In this document: positions 12,401 to 22,868 of the stretch, one piece after another
How positions within the stretch are numbered: position 1 is the first letter of the stretch
Layout of the letters: every line of letters starts with the position of its first letter
NCBI GenBank assembly: GCA_035610835.1
Contig: CM069457.1
Location: forward strand, 44,433,319-44,497,318
Length of the DNA: 64,000 bases
Reading direction: 5' to 3'
Source of the DNA: Ophiura sarsii
Taxonomy: Eukaryota; Echinodermata; Ophiuroidea; Amphilepidida; Ophiuridae
Position numbers and translations under genes: made by a program
The notes under the pieces: generated by a model
Database searches by the model: none
The model's input: the letters and a program-made list of their open reading frames with translations, nothing else
What the model was told of the DNA's origin: nothing

Positions 12401-15400
12401 GAAGTCACGTCATTTGGTTCTTAGATTCGACCCAGTTTCTCTCTACAGATAATACTACATGGGATGTATTATTCACCTTACGATGTAAACAGCCTCAAGG
12501 GGCTGCACAGATTTATTTTTTTAAACTACTGAAAATGTTAAAGACTACAAGAGAGGACATACTAAAATATATACGATCAATATAACTAACATAATATACT
12601 AAAATAAACCTAATTCTGAAAAAACAGTACAGATATAACTTAGTGACAAACATTATAAGAATATTAAAACGATTAAAACCCGATAAATATACGCAGTAAT
12701 GATAATACCCATGACTGTCAACCCGGGGTTGACGAGCATGTGTGTCGCAGCTAACTGATCATAACTGTAGTATAGCTTTGTTCCGTAATAATAAGAGCAG
12801 TTAAAATCATATATTGGCCAGTTCACCCCTCGCTAGTCTGGTGGTTGACTTACACGCTTTACAAAGCAGATAGTTTCATGGTTTGATTCCCACTAGGACC
12901 ACTTTTTCAACTGATTGATTTATGTTCATTATTATTGGGTTAGAACATACGGTAACCGTATATGGTTACAAATATTCTAAGTCCACAAATCCTAGTCAAC
13001 CCCGGGTGGAAAGTCATGTATCTTCTGGATTAAATAAGGATCGGCTGGGAGGGATACTAAATACCAATGATAGTGTTAAAATGAATGATTCGATACATAT
13101 ATTTTACAGGGTGTCCCAAAAGTCTATGCACGTTTTTGAAGAGTCATATCTCATAAAATATAAATCATATGGTATAAAATTAACCATATTTTGATAGACG
13201 AGATTTGGGAAATTAATTTGATACCAAACACAACCCTATTGGTGAACCCACAACATTATAAAACTTGAAAGTCATTGACCGTGTGCCAGACCAACCCATA
13301 CCAAGTACCACACATTGTTGCTAAAGGTGCGCATAAATTAACGGTATGAAAGCAACGTTGCGCATTAGTCACAGTTCACTGCTTACCTTGCAACATTAAT
13401 GTTATTTAATACCAAACTCGGTCACTCACAACATAAATAAGCGTAGTAGACAATATTGCACAGCAAAAGTCTTCATTCAAGATGGTTTACAGCATAGATA
13501 AGCGAATACAAATGGTATGGTTCTAATTACATTTTTGCAGTAATACATATTTTACTTCTAGGGTGGCATTATAAACAGATGTTACGCCAATGTTTGGTAT
13601 CAAAATTATTTCCCACATCTTCTCTTTCTAAATATGTATTCATATTTTCAATACGACTTATATTTTGTGAAATACAAAGCTTCAAAGTCGTGCATAGACT
13701 TTTGGGACACCCTCCAACGAAAAGTGTACACGTGATGTTCAGGCCTATAATAAAATAATCTATATCTTGACTATTTTATTTTTGTGTTATACGTATCCGC
13801 CTCGATGAGACGCTTCGCGCCATATATAATATGACTACCTTCTATGCACAATTGGGCGTATGCGAGCAATAAACCTGCTATTTTTCACCCTTTTTACAAA
13901 ATAGTTGTTAAGGTTTTATTTTAGACATATAACCGTTTAAATGAAAACGAGCTTAAGCGGAATTAATTTTACCTGTTTGATTGGTGGATATCTCAAGAAT
14001 GCCTCTTGTAATTTTGTTACTTTTGATCAATCCCCTGAATTGTTGTGATTTTTTTGGCTGTGGTAAGTTTTGACGTTACCTACCAATACATGTTTTGTTA
14101 AATCTCACTTTCGGGGAAGAATTCGCCTGAGGTAGTGTAATTTGTGCTGTAAGGATACCTAAATATGTTAAATACTTAAATGCATTGTCCACATTCAAGT
14201 AGATTTTTTGATAAAGCTGTTAGAAATTTTAAAAGCGGAAACGATCGGTTTGGTAAAAAAAATGCATTACCTACGAATACCTATTTAAAACACTGCCATT
14301 TTAATATAAACACAGATTAGTGAATGATATCTATAGAATAAGCGAAGTGTGATACAATGTACATGTGTGCCAAGTTTTATCATTTTGAAGGCAACATTTT
14401 TTGAAATATCAGCAATAAAAGGCTGTATTCGTAGGCAAATTTGAAATATGAACTTTTACCTTCAAATACAAATAACGATACCGTGGTTATTCCCTCTGTT
14501 GTTACATACTTGTATCGACTGGAATAAAGTAGAAATGTGCGCTGAGTTCGGCAAGCCACAGAGAAGTTTTGCATCAATCTTTCAGCTTTTGTAAGTAACT
14601 TTTCACACAATTCTGTAGTTTGCGAACAAGTGCATCAATAATTTGTTGTTGTCTTAAAAGTTGATTGAATATAGCCTCCCTATGTCTCAATCTTGTTACT
14701 CCTATTAGTGTAGTTGTTTATGTTATTCACGCAAAGACATCCTCTGACAGTTGATTTAAATCGCAATGGGGGTGATTAATGTTTATATAAATAATCAGTA
14801 ACAGCTTCTCGTGCATTGACTTCATGTTGTATTCGAAGGTAACATGTATATGTAGGCAACATTCAATAATATACACGGTGCATATTGGCCCTAAATGATT
14901 TTATTTTACATACAAGCAGTGCGCAATCATACAATCTGACTGGATATATTATTATATTTATATTTGGAGGGAAAAAATTAATATTCCCTTATTAAATGAA
15001 AATAGGAGGTGTTAATTTAAATAAAATGCATGGTGTAATCACACTGGTTTTGCCGAGAACATATTTTTTGTTGGAGTTAGAGTGAATGAATGTTATTTAT
15101 ATCCATAGATTACACGTTGATCGTCTTAAAATGGGTACATTTAGTCATAATATCCATGAAATTTCGGCTTCATAATCAATTTTCTCATATTCCATTTTGT
15201 ATTCGTAGGTAACCTATATATTAGTTAATGAGCTTGGTACAATTCCTGTATTGTTTTTCGCTTTCATTCGCACCTTATATTATGTAAATATTTAGCAGGA
15301 ATGTATAAGACGGGAATAATATCGTTTGGTGCGTAATATTGTTTTAAACCAGCTTGTCGATATAATGTATACGTAGTTAACCAACTTCCTCTGGAATTGC

Positions 15401-16948
15401 AGAGAAGTGACTACTGAGGTACATAATATTGGCCATTATTGTATTTGTATTTGAAGATGGAATTCATGTGTCACAAATATCAAATAACTTGCTTCATTTT
15501 TTGCTCGGGCAGGTTGTGTAATGTCACCGAAACGTATTTTAAGTGAACAAGAAATTTAGTAACACATTTTCCCTTTTTTTTAAAGGTGGGGGGTAATCAA
15601 GGGTAGGCCTAACTGATTTCAGTCTCAAATCAAGAATTGTTCATGAATAATGCGCCCAAAATGCAGCATAAATTAAGTACAACATTAATTTATTACAGTT
15701 TTACTTATCTTATGCCTACGTATACATTAACTGTTACTTACGAATACAAAATGTCCACATTCCTCTATGTACTTAAGTTTCTGGCGCATGCTCAAAATTC
15801 TTAATTTTCCAGAAAGGGTCATTCCCCCTCTTTGAGGTACATGAAAACAAATGTTCATTGAAATCATCTTGGTGAAAGTATACAAAGTGACTCAACCTCA
15901 TGTTTCAAAGTATTGAGAGCCTGAAAATGCTACCTAACTGTGTGAATCTAAAATGTAAAAAAAAGATGAGTACCTGTACAAATATGTCAACTTTCTATCA
16001 GCATTAGCATCTTCTAAATACAATACAATCACAAATTTGAATGCAATATGTAAATAGGTGGAATAATCATCACTTAATCAAAATATGGTACTTGTATTTG
16101 TAGGTAACATTGAGAAGTGTACCTTCAACTTCATCATTCCGCCACGTGTTCAATTGGAGAGATTAGTGATGGCACTTTTTTCCATACAAGCTTAATATGT
16201 TGACTTTGAGTGGGGAGAAGGAAAAAGAGATCGAAGCATTTTGAAACTGGACCCTAGAAATCTAGCCGTGTACACTTTTCGTTGGATTCGACCGTATACA
16301 TATCGTCTAAAATTATTTCTCGAAAGAAGTGCAGAATAGATTGTATGTTTTATATCATATAGTTATTCAGGATTTTTATTTTCATTGTCACTTAAATAAT
16401 GTCCACCCCCACACCCCCCCCCCACCCCCCCCCCCCCCCCCCCCCCATCTATTGTTACATCCACCCTGTGACTTAAAATGACCCCAACAATTGCAATGTA
16501 AGTTTAAGACATTTGAATCTGCCAATGTGTCATAGAGATGATGAGATAGAGAAAGTCCGATACTTTAGGTCATTGTTGCAGGCCTTGTTATGACTATCAA
16601 CACAATGAGTATAGAAACAAACCAGACACTTACTATCTGTTTTGGTCGTTGTTGTCACCGTTGCTTCAGTTCCTTGTCCATAACTATTAACAGCATACAC
16701 ATACACCTCATACGTTGAATATGGAAGCAGATCAAGGATGGTAGATGTAGGGTATTGAACATAAGCCGGTACAGTACCAGCTGACATCCGTGGTCCATCT
16801 ATGATTGGTTCACATTGGTCTCGATTCGTCAGTCTGTATTCAATGATGTAACTGGTCGGTATACATGAGCTGGGTGGAGAATCCCATCCAATTTGGATTG
16901 CGTTTGTAGTTATAGAATATATGTCTAAGTTCACAACTATACCAGGTA
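3344..16948 (-). CDS. Paralogous FN3 receptor, partial (six exons seen)
   Basis: Minus-strand exons 16948-16634, 12070-11762, 7728-7453, 7035-6739, 4830-4595 and 3428-3344 total 1518 nt and join in frame: four phase 1-1 FN3 exons, then an FN3 split over two exons exactly as in the neighbouring complete receptor. The last four exons are near-copies of exons 7-10 of that gene, introns included, so they come from a segmental duplication. The membrane and tail exons are expected just left of base 1: in the other copy they start about 290 bp beyond the last alignable base. No signal-peptide exon was recognised in 16949-21570, which contains a gap. It may be a functional paralogue or a truncated copy; no stop or frameshift is present in the exons seen. 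Confidence 0.8.
4061..4567. mobile_element. Foldback element with GCAAAAGGGC repeats
   Basis: Termini GAAGAGCTTTGTTGC and, inverted, GAAGAGGTTTTTTGC. TTTTGTTGCAAAAGGGC recurs internally near 4070, 4215 and 4391. A long palindrome spans about 4139-4319. The paralogous site (about 24865) lacks it; flanking ATTT may be the target duplication. Confidence 0.75.
4595..4830 (-). CDS. Paralogue exon: FN3 first part, copy of exon 9
   Basis: 236-nt exon, phase 1 to 0, donor GTGACT instead of GTAATT. Encodes VPSAPSSVTLETG and the WAITDVINGVITKYHIRY strand. A 507-bp foldback element lies 28 bp past the donor. Confidence 0.88.
5802..6504. mobile_element. Tc1/mariner-like MITE, TA target
   Basis: 703 bp with inverted termini CAGGGTGTATCAGAAAGAAC, flanked by TA. 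The right copy has the empty site ACATAGAAGAG near 27140. No transposase frame. Confidence 0.85.
6739..7035 (-). CDS. Paralogue exon: FN3, copy of exon 8
   Basis: 297-nt phase 1-1 exon, donor GTATGA. Core: ITYSWTEPMCGERNGIIHKY and LEPYTEYSFVISANTEDG. Nearly identical to 27528-27824. Confidence 0.9.
7453..7728 (-). CDS. Paralogue exon: FN3, copy of exon 7
   Basis: 276-nt phase 1-1 exon, donor GTGAGT. Core: LDVSWTVPSESCTTNTEY, YRLQNQDQCMELG and LLPFSTYEVSVKG. Same length and borders as 28086-28361. Confidence 0.9.
8930..9360. other. Poly(C)-rich low-complexity DNA ending in a transposon-like terminus
   Basis: Several C runs of 8-13 with CA repeats. It ends GCTACGCCACTG at about 9344; the same word ends a C-rich stretch at about 41979, so it may be a shared repeat-family terminus. 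Confidence 0.5.
9361..11761. other. Intron of the paralogue, no gene seen
   Basis: AT-rich. A short inverted pair (GCTCCAAACTGAG near 10590, CTCAGTTTGGAG near 10779) and a CACCCTGTATAC mariner-like end near 11661. No credible exon on either strand. Confidence 0.6.
11762..12070 (-). CDS. Paralogue exon: FN3 (HGVIRRY flavour)
   Basis: 309-nt phase 1-1 exon, acceptor CTTGTAG, donor GTGGGT (an alternative GTGCAG donor lies 6 nt earlier in the transcript). FN3 features: FSWDEVPCGSRHGVIRRY and LSPCTTYTFHVRARN. Similar to exon 5 of the complete gene. Confidence 0.88.
12827..12905 (+). mobile_element. tRNA-derived SINE-like head
   Basis: A-box-like TAGTCTGGTGG at 12834 and B-box-like GGTTTGATTCC at 12880, 35 nt apart as in tRNAs. 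Acceptor arms do not pair, so not a functional tRNA. A 13-bp inverted pair (ACCCGGGGTTGAC, 12721 and 12995) brackets it. Confidence 0.4.
13107..13713. mobile_element. Tc1/mariner-like MITE (CAGGGTGTCCC termini)
   Basis: Left CAGGGTGTCCCAAAAGTC follows TA; the inverted right end GACTTTTGGGACACCCT stops at 13713 and lacks its TA, because another element starts there. Noncoding. Confidence 0.8.
13713..16286. mobile_element. 2.6-kb nonautonomous element with a repeated 15-bp motif
   Basis: Perfect 20-bp inverted termini TCCAACGAAAAGTGTACACG (13713-13732, 16267-16286). GTATTCGTAGGTAAC or close variants occur at about 14075, 14266, 14425, 14455, 14829, 15199, 15733 and 16094, in both orientations. 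No long ORF. Confidence 0.75.
16634..16948 (-). CDS. Paralogue exon: FN3 (YRL/DQC flavour)
   Basis: 315-nt phase 1-1 exon, acceptor TTTGCAG, donor GTAAGT. FN3 features: IQIGWDSPPSSCIPTSYII, EYRLTNRDQCEP and LLPYSTYEVYVYAVN. Has no very close counterpart among the exons of the complete gene. Confidence 0.88.
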
Positions 16949-16999
16949 CTGCAAACAAAGATACAGATATATTTGACTGAATAATAGTGAAAATATTCC

Positions 17000-19900
17000 G
17001 AGCGACAAAAGACACGTATCACTTCTTTGCAAGGACAGACATTACAATTCTCTACATAAATGTAAACAATATCTGCACCTATACCTCAATATCCTTACTA
17101 AGCATATATCATTAATTAACACATTGCCTTAATCACAAAGAAGCATAAAACAAATAAAGAATATACAGGCAATAAACTCAAGTTTGATGCTGAGTTGAAT
17201 GTAGCAGGAAGGAAAACCAATGGCATGCAAACTGACAACAGATTTTCACACAATCATGACAATTATTGACAGAATTGTTGTCATCAGTATCAGAAGCTTT
17301 CGGAGAGACGTTAAACAATACTCAGGCATGACATCTGAACAGTTAGGTAATGTAATCTATTAAAACCCACAGCATAAATGCATTTAAAAGATACCAAACA
17401 CAAAATGAGTCCACAAACACGCAGACGCGATTGTTTGGGAAGAGGTTGGAGAGTAGAGTGCGAGAAACTGTTGGTAAAAACAGCCTTATTGCGTATACAT
17501 TAAAGCCTATATATACAAAACATTGGCGTATTTTTGAAAAAAGTTCATCATTATATAATGTATCAACTGACTGATGAGATTCTTATTATAGTACAAGAAT
17601 GAACCACTCAGTTGTATGTGGACATTTTGAAACAACCTATTTCTTTTAATTGTTTCGTTTGCCAGCACTGGTCGTGGAGTGATGACAAGCTGCTGTTTAC
17701 AATACTCGTGTTCGGTGGCTAGATGCTGATTGGGCATTGTTGTCACCCAGACAAAAATCTCACTAAATCTAGCCTAGAAAAAAGGCGAGATCTAGTCAAC
17801 ATATAGCTAAATTTCCTTAGTTACCGAGCTAAATTGAGCTAAATCATGCCTTCAAATCTCGCCTTTGCCCAAATTTGTCTAGCCTTTGCCCAAATTTTTC
17901 TTGCCTTTTTACCCTTTTCTAGCTAGATCTTAATACATTTCTCGCCTAAATATCGGTCTTTCCTAGTGTGTTGTAATCGCGGCATATTGCCTATTGTATT
18001 CTTTCTCGCCTTTTTAGCGTTTTCTAGGGATTATCGAATGGATTACCTTCAGGGGAGGAGTCATAATAATGTGCGAGTTTTCAAGTAGGACGCCCTCGTA
18101 TCAATTATTTTCACTCGAAGGCACCAGTCTAATGACTACATTTACTTCAGTATCGGTTGATGCTGTGCCAACCCGCCCGTTCTTTGTTCGCCGTCGTCGA
18201 CTACATAGGCCTACATTGCACCATTGCACTGATACACATAGCCTATTAAATCGTTGACATGATCGCCAAACGCATCCCGACTAGCATGACTATATTAGTG
18301 TTCCTAATAGCGACTACGAATTGCAGGACTAGGTCTTATCTTTTAATTCTTCAGTGTGTCCATAGTGAGAATATGTGTGATGAACACATTTTGACACTCT
18401 GATCAAGTGTTCTCCTACAGTTGTGAAACCTGAGACTAATATACCAAGGTAATAGGTATATTAGTCTCAGGTGAAACATTCTGAATTTGCGCGATTGTTA
18501 TAGGGTTCGGCGATTTCCTTACTGATAACCTATGCTTTCAACCGGTTGTTGGGGGGGTTCTCACATTTATATGGTATACGTGTATGTACCTGCTATTTGG
18601 GGTGCTTTTTCGCAATGGTATAGCGATCCGTTAGGCGCATCCACCTACACTTTTGGCGAAAGTATCCCTCCCCCGGTATATCATAGCCTGCTTTAACATT
18701 TGAAACCTTAGCTCATGTCCTAACCTAAATTATAGCAGTTAAACACTAAACCATAGTCCTAAATCTTACCGAACCATATTCTGAACCATACAATCTTGCG
18801 ATAAACCCCCGGATAAACCCCGACAATCGGGAAATTCTGAATAAAAATGATTGGCTTACGTTGCTGCTATAGTCTAACGTTCAACATGTTTAATTAATCG
18901 CACTTCCAATTACAATGAATGGAATAAATACCCGCCACACTCTCGTTTAGTACTGTTGTAGGGTGTGGAGAGGAATTCTACAGTTAGGCATGCCGATAAG
19001 GACATGCTGATTAATTGATTGAAATATATTTATGTAGTGCAATTGACGGTAGGCCGGGCCTAAAAAGCCGCGCTCTTAAAAATCAAATACTATAACGATG
19101 GAAGTCGTTTCATTGTATATAGCAGCAAAATCATGATGATACACAAAAAGCATTCTATAGTAGAGAGCATTCTTGTAGTGAACTTCAATAGACCTATATA
19201 TATTGATCTCATACTTACTCCCCTAGCCTTTCTATTTGTTATCTCGGCCAGGCTCACATCCATTGTACTAATGTATTGTTGATCGCATTTTTAGGCCTCT
19301 CAGACAATGTTAGCATTTGCAGTTTGTTACTACATGTATTACATCTAGCTATATCTAGCTATAGCTAAATCCATCTATTTTAGCTAAATCTAGCTAAATC
19401 CGGTTATTAGGACTAAATCAACGCACCGAACCATTATTGACTGGCTGAAATGCCCGTTGAAAAATTTGAAAGGCTATGGGCCTACCGTTCACTGAGACGA
19501 TATATTACCTTTTAGGCTTTAGGTCGGGCTTTAGGTTCGCCCATGGTTCGCTTTAGATTTAACCCAGTTATGGAATTTTCGCCGTACGTATTTTTGATTA
19601 GTATAACCACTTCCATGGTATAAATGTGTTAAATATTCAGAACACATTCATTGACATTGCAAATCCCCGGTCTATATCAGATTGAAGGCTGATTGTTGAT
19701 ATTGAGCACACAGACATATCACTTCGAAATCCCCGGTACCCATATTTGGTATGGTCGGGGTGTGTCGCCCTGGAGATTCAAAATCCCTACCAATTTTTAA
19801 GGGTGATTTTGGACGATTCCCCCCTCAAGTTTGTGAGAAAATATGGTACCCATTATAAGGATTTTGCTCCATTATAGACCCAATGTTCGCGAAAATCGGG

Positions 19901-20153
19901 AAATAGACCTGACTTTCGCAAATGTTCGCGAAAATATTCCAAATTTTGGCAAAAAATAGACCCATTTGTAAAAAGGGACCCATTATTAGAGATTTTCCAG
20001 CACAAAATAATACCCAGTGTTTAGGGATTTTCCCAAAAAAACCTACCCTTTAGGGAGCGATTATTTACGTCGGGGAGGGGTGGGGAGGTGGGCATTTTAA
20101 GTGGGAATCCGATTTTTTCTCACAAACTTGAGGGGGAATCTGAAAACTTTATT
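17000..20153. other. Upstream region of the paralogue, no exon recognised
   Basis: Low-complexity words CTCGCC, TAGCC and GCTAAAT at 17750-18010 and TAGCTAAATC at 19340-19400. No signal-peptide exon with a phase-1 donor stood out on the minus strand. Confidence 0.5.
18428..18472. repeat. Perfect 18-bp palindrome
   Basis: ACCTGAGACTAATATACC and its complement around a 9-nt centre. Likely a small foldback remnant. Confidence 0.85.
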
Positions 20154-20253
20154 NNNNNNNNNNNNNNNNNNNNNNNNNNNNNNNNNNNNNNNNNNNNNNN
20201 NNNNNNNNNNNNNNNNNNNNNNNNNNNNNNNNNNNNNNNNNNNNNNNNNNNNN
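20154..20253. other. Assembly gap (100 N)
   Basis: A fixed-size run of N. TTCTCACAAACTTGAGGGGG just left of it is inverted at about 19815-19840, so a repeat probably broke the assembly. A first exon of the paralogue could be hidden here. Confidence 0.99.
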
Positions 20254-21429
20254 TAATTACAAGCATAGTATAGAAAAGCAATAAATATATACAAATTATC
20301 AAAAGAAACAAAAGGCAAATGACGGTCACTAGGCCATCGCCAACTCATTGAAAAGCCTATCATGCCATAAGTTAGGAAGAACCAAAGTACCTAACGGGCG
20401 CTTTTTTCCCATATGATGTTTGAACCAATGACAGCGCTGATGCCAATGTATTTGGCAATGCCCTTACACCGTCTGGTTGGTAAACCAACCAAGCCATTTT
20501 CAACCCAGCAAGCCATTTTCATCCCAGATGCAACTTTACTTTGGATGGTACCTAGACCAATAATGATGATGATTGTTTTACATAAGTATGGAGTCGCAAT
20601 ATTGATACATACATATTCCCTACACCCCTATATACAACACGTATTCATGGTATTATGATACCATATACAAAACAGATTTTTTAGCAACCCTTCTAATACC
20701 AATACTATGTATATTTGTATTTATTTCAATGCATTTCACATGGTGATACCAAATATTAATTATATAACACTGATGTATAAGTCATGTTCGAATAAAAAAA
20801 AAGAATACAAACAAATATTGAAAGGCCAATTATTGGGCAATTCAAGATGAATTAGTCCCTTGATTAATTAATTAAGCCTTTTGCTTTAAAACATATCAAA
20901 CTGTCAAAATGTATGAGCCTTGGTCAGAAGTTAGACAATTATTTTCTGAGCATGTTACCGCTCTCTTCAATGTCCCTTCCTCTGTGGTGCAACAGACAAT
21001 AACTGAGAATATGTACGCTGGAAGTGTACGCTGCTGGTTGCAGTTAAATATCTTGTTCCGTTTCCATCAGTATTATAGCGCCTATCCTGGGTCTTGCGTA
21101 TTAACATTTCAGCTTGAGCCTTAATTTTGTACAATAATAAACATAAATCAAAAACAATTGCATCTATATGTTATTGATAATATTTGAATAATAAACTAAT
21201 ACAATATTCTGAGTATACAGGATTATTTGACATGGAATTTACCAAATCGATGCTTTTAATATTTAAACAATTCGCTGGATAAAACAAATCAAATCAACCT
21301 ACCAAACGTATTTCAAATGTTCGTTTTCATTATATATATGATGAAGTTAGGAGCAGAATAGGTGCTTGCTCAAATTGCCGCAAATATTGTTTAACATTTT
21401 CTTTTTGGAAAAAAACCCCAATCCATCTA
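20254..21429. other. Intergenic DNA between the two FN3 receptors
   Basis: A plus-strand frame at 20909-21124 (71 codons) and a shorter open minus frame overlap; neither resembles a known family. Otherwise AT-rich, nothing supported. Confidence 0.5.
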
Positions 21430-21435
21430 TTTATT
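21430..21435 (-). terminator. Candidate poly(A) signal
   Basis: AATAAA on the minus strand, about 136 nt past the stop codon at 21571. Position is plausible for the 3' end of the FN3 receptor; cleavage site not identified. Confidence 0.45.
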
Positions 21436-21570
21436 TAGATAGAGTCATTATATTTTCGAAGATGGCTCTAACATGATTTGTGTCTATAGTTATCCGATTT
21501 TCAAGCCGAGACGACGGGACCCCGGAACCGATCGTTTGCACCGTGCGCTTTCTATGACTTATGCCATTAG

Positions 21571-21904
21571 TTAAACATTGGCGTACTGAGGGGCGCTTGT
21601 GTCAGCAGCTGTATTCCCTTTCAAGTCCTGGTAGGTCTGCTCTTCATTCACCGTGTCTAAATCAAGACCTTGATACTCGGATTCCCCCTTGATGTTTACA
21701 TCTTCATAAGCTGATCCATCACTTGGAGCTCGAGGTGACATCTTGGTCTCCATAGTTAAGTTGACTTCATATCCTGTCTCCACGGTGTGTGAGCGTTGTT
21801 GTTGTTTTGCCATCATCTCCTTCTTGGCGTCAATCTCATCGTAGATTTCATTCTCGTCTGTTGTTGTTTTCTTAGGTGTTTCCTCCACTGAGGCTTTTCT
21901 CCTT
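21571..21904 (-). CDS. Exon 12: cytoplasmic tyrosine-motif tail and stop
   Basis: 334-nt last exon, acceptor CACACAG. It starts RRRKAS (basic juxtamembrane; also an RRxS-type basophilic kinase motif) and ends QYANV-stop. Six tyrosines sit in acidic contexts: YDEI resembles a Src-type SH2 site, YANV fits the pYxN Grb2 pattern, and YQGL and YQDL fit YxxL with ten residues between, the spacing of an ITAM. Confidence 0.9.
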
Positions 21905-22837
21905 CTGTGTGCAATAAGATCGTGTTAGATTGTGTTTAAGTTCCAAATGTAATAAACGTTATTTTCAAAGGTGTTATGCTTTATAATGTTGCGACAACAA
22001 TTGAGAGAGCCTACAGTTATATATTTTTTTTAATTTTTAAAAACGTAATTGCCTTATTATGATGAGTCTTAGTAGTGTACATCCTCCAAACGATCTATCA
22101 AAATTATGAATCTCCTTTTTTATCCGAACTATTTCGATACATCCGATAACAGCTTTCATTAGTGGGAGGCTACCACAATACCGATTTGATACTGGTTAAG
22201 AATTGTGAAGTTTATTGTATAATGTACTGTTCTTGCTTTTGCCGTCATTGTCATAATTGTTGCTGCTGACTGCTGTCGTTGCAAGCCGGGTGTCAATTTT
22301 TGGCTATCGGTAGTAGCGTACTGATTATCCACGCTAAGCTTTAAAAACACTCATTTTTCCAAAGTTAATTTATAACCTACCTGTAGACTACAATGATAGC
22401 GATCACGATGATGATGACCAGTACGACTGCTACGGCCACACCGGCGATTAAACCGGTGCTACTTCTTGGTGATACAACTGCAAGACAGAAAGTAGCACAT
22501 TACCCTGATTAAGAATAGCGCACTAGTAGTTCAATATGAATCTGGATATACAAGTTACAGGCAGTACAGGAAATGTGCGATGGAATATAAACCAGGGGAA
22601 ATGTTCAATGTTTGAATTTTAGTGAGGATACATTTTCTCCCTGCTGCTGCTTATTTCAAGCCCTGAAATGTGGTTGTCTATTCTTTATTTTGGCATTCCG
22701 CAATGTTCATGACAATGCGTGGTATCTGGAATGACATTGTTTCAAAAAGAATTTGACTGTTTATGTGTTTCAACACTCCCGGGTTTAAATTTATTTTGAA
22801 TATGAAAATGTAAACTGTCTGTAAATCAATCTCCCCC

Positions 22838-22868
<31 letters not shown>

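Noticed and set aside
12827..12905. Functional tRNA gene
   Set aside because: A and B box-like words are present but the acceptor arms do not pair.
20088..20363. Frames crossing the gap
   Set aside because: Their translation runs through 100 N and is meaningless.
20909..21124. 71-codon plus frame between the two receptors
   Set aside because: No recognised motif, and it lies in the 3' flank of a minus-strand gene; kept only as a note.
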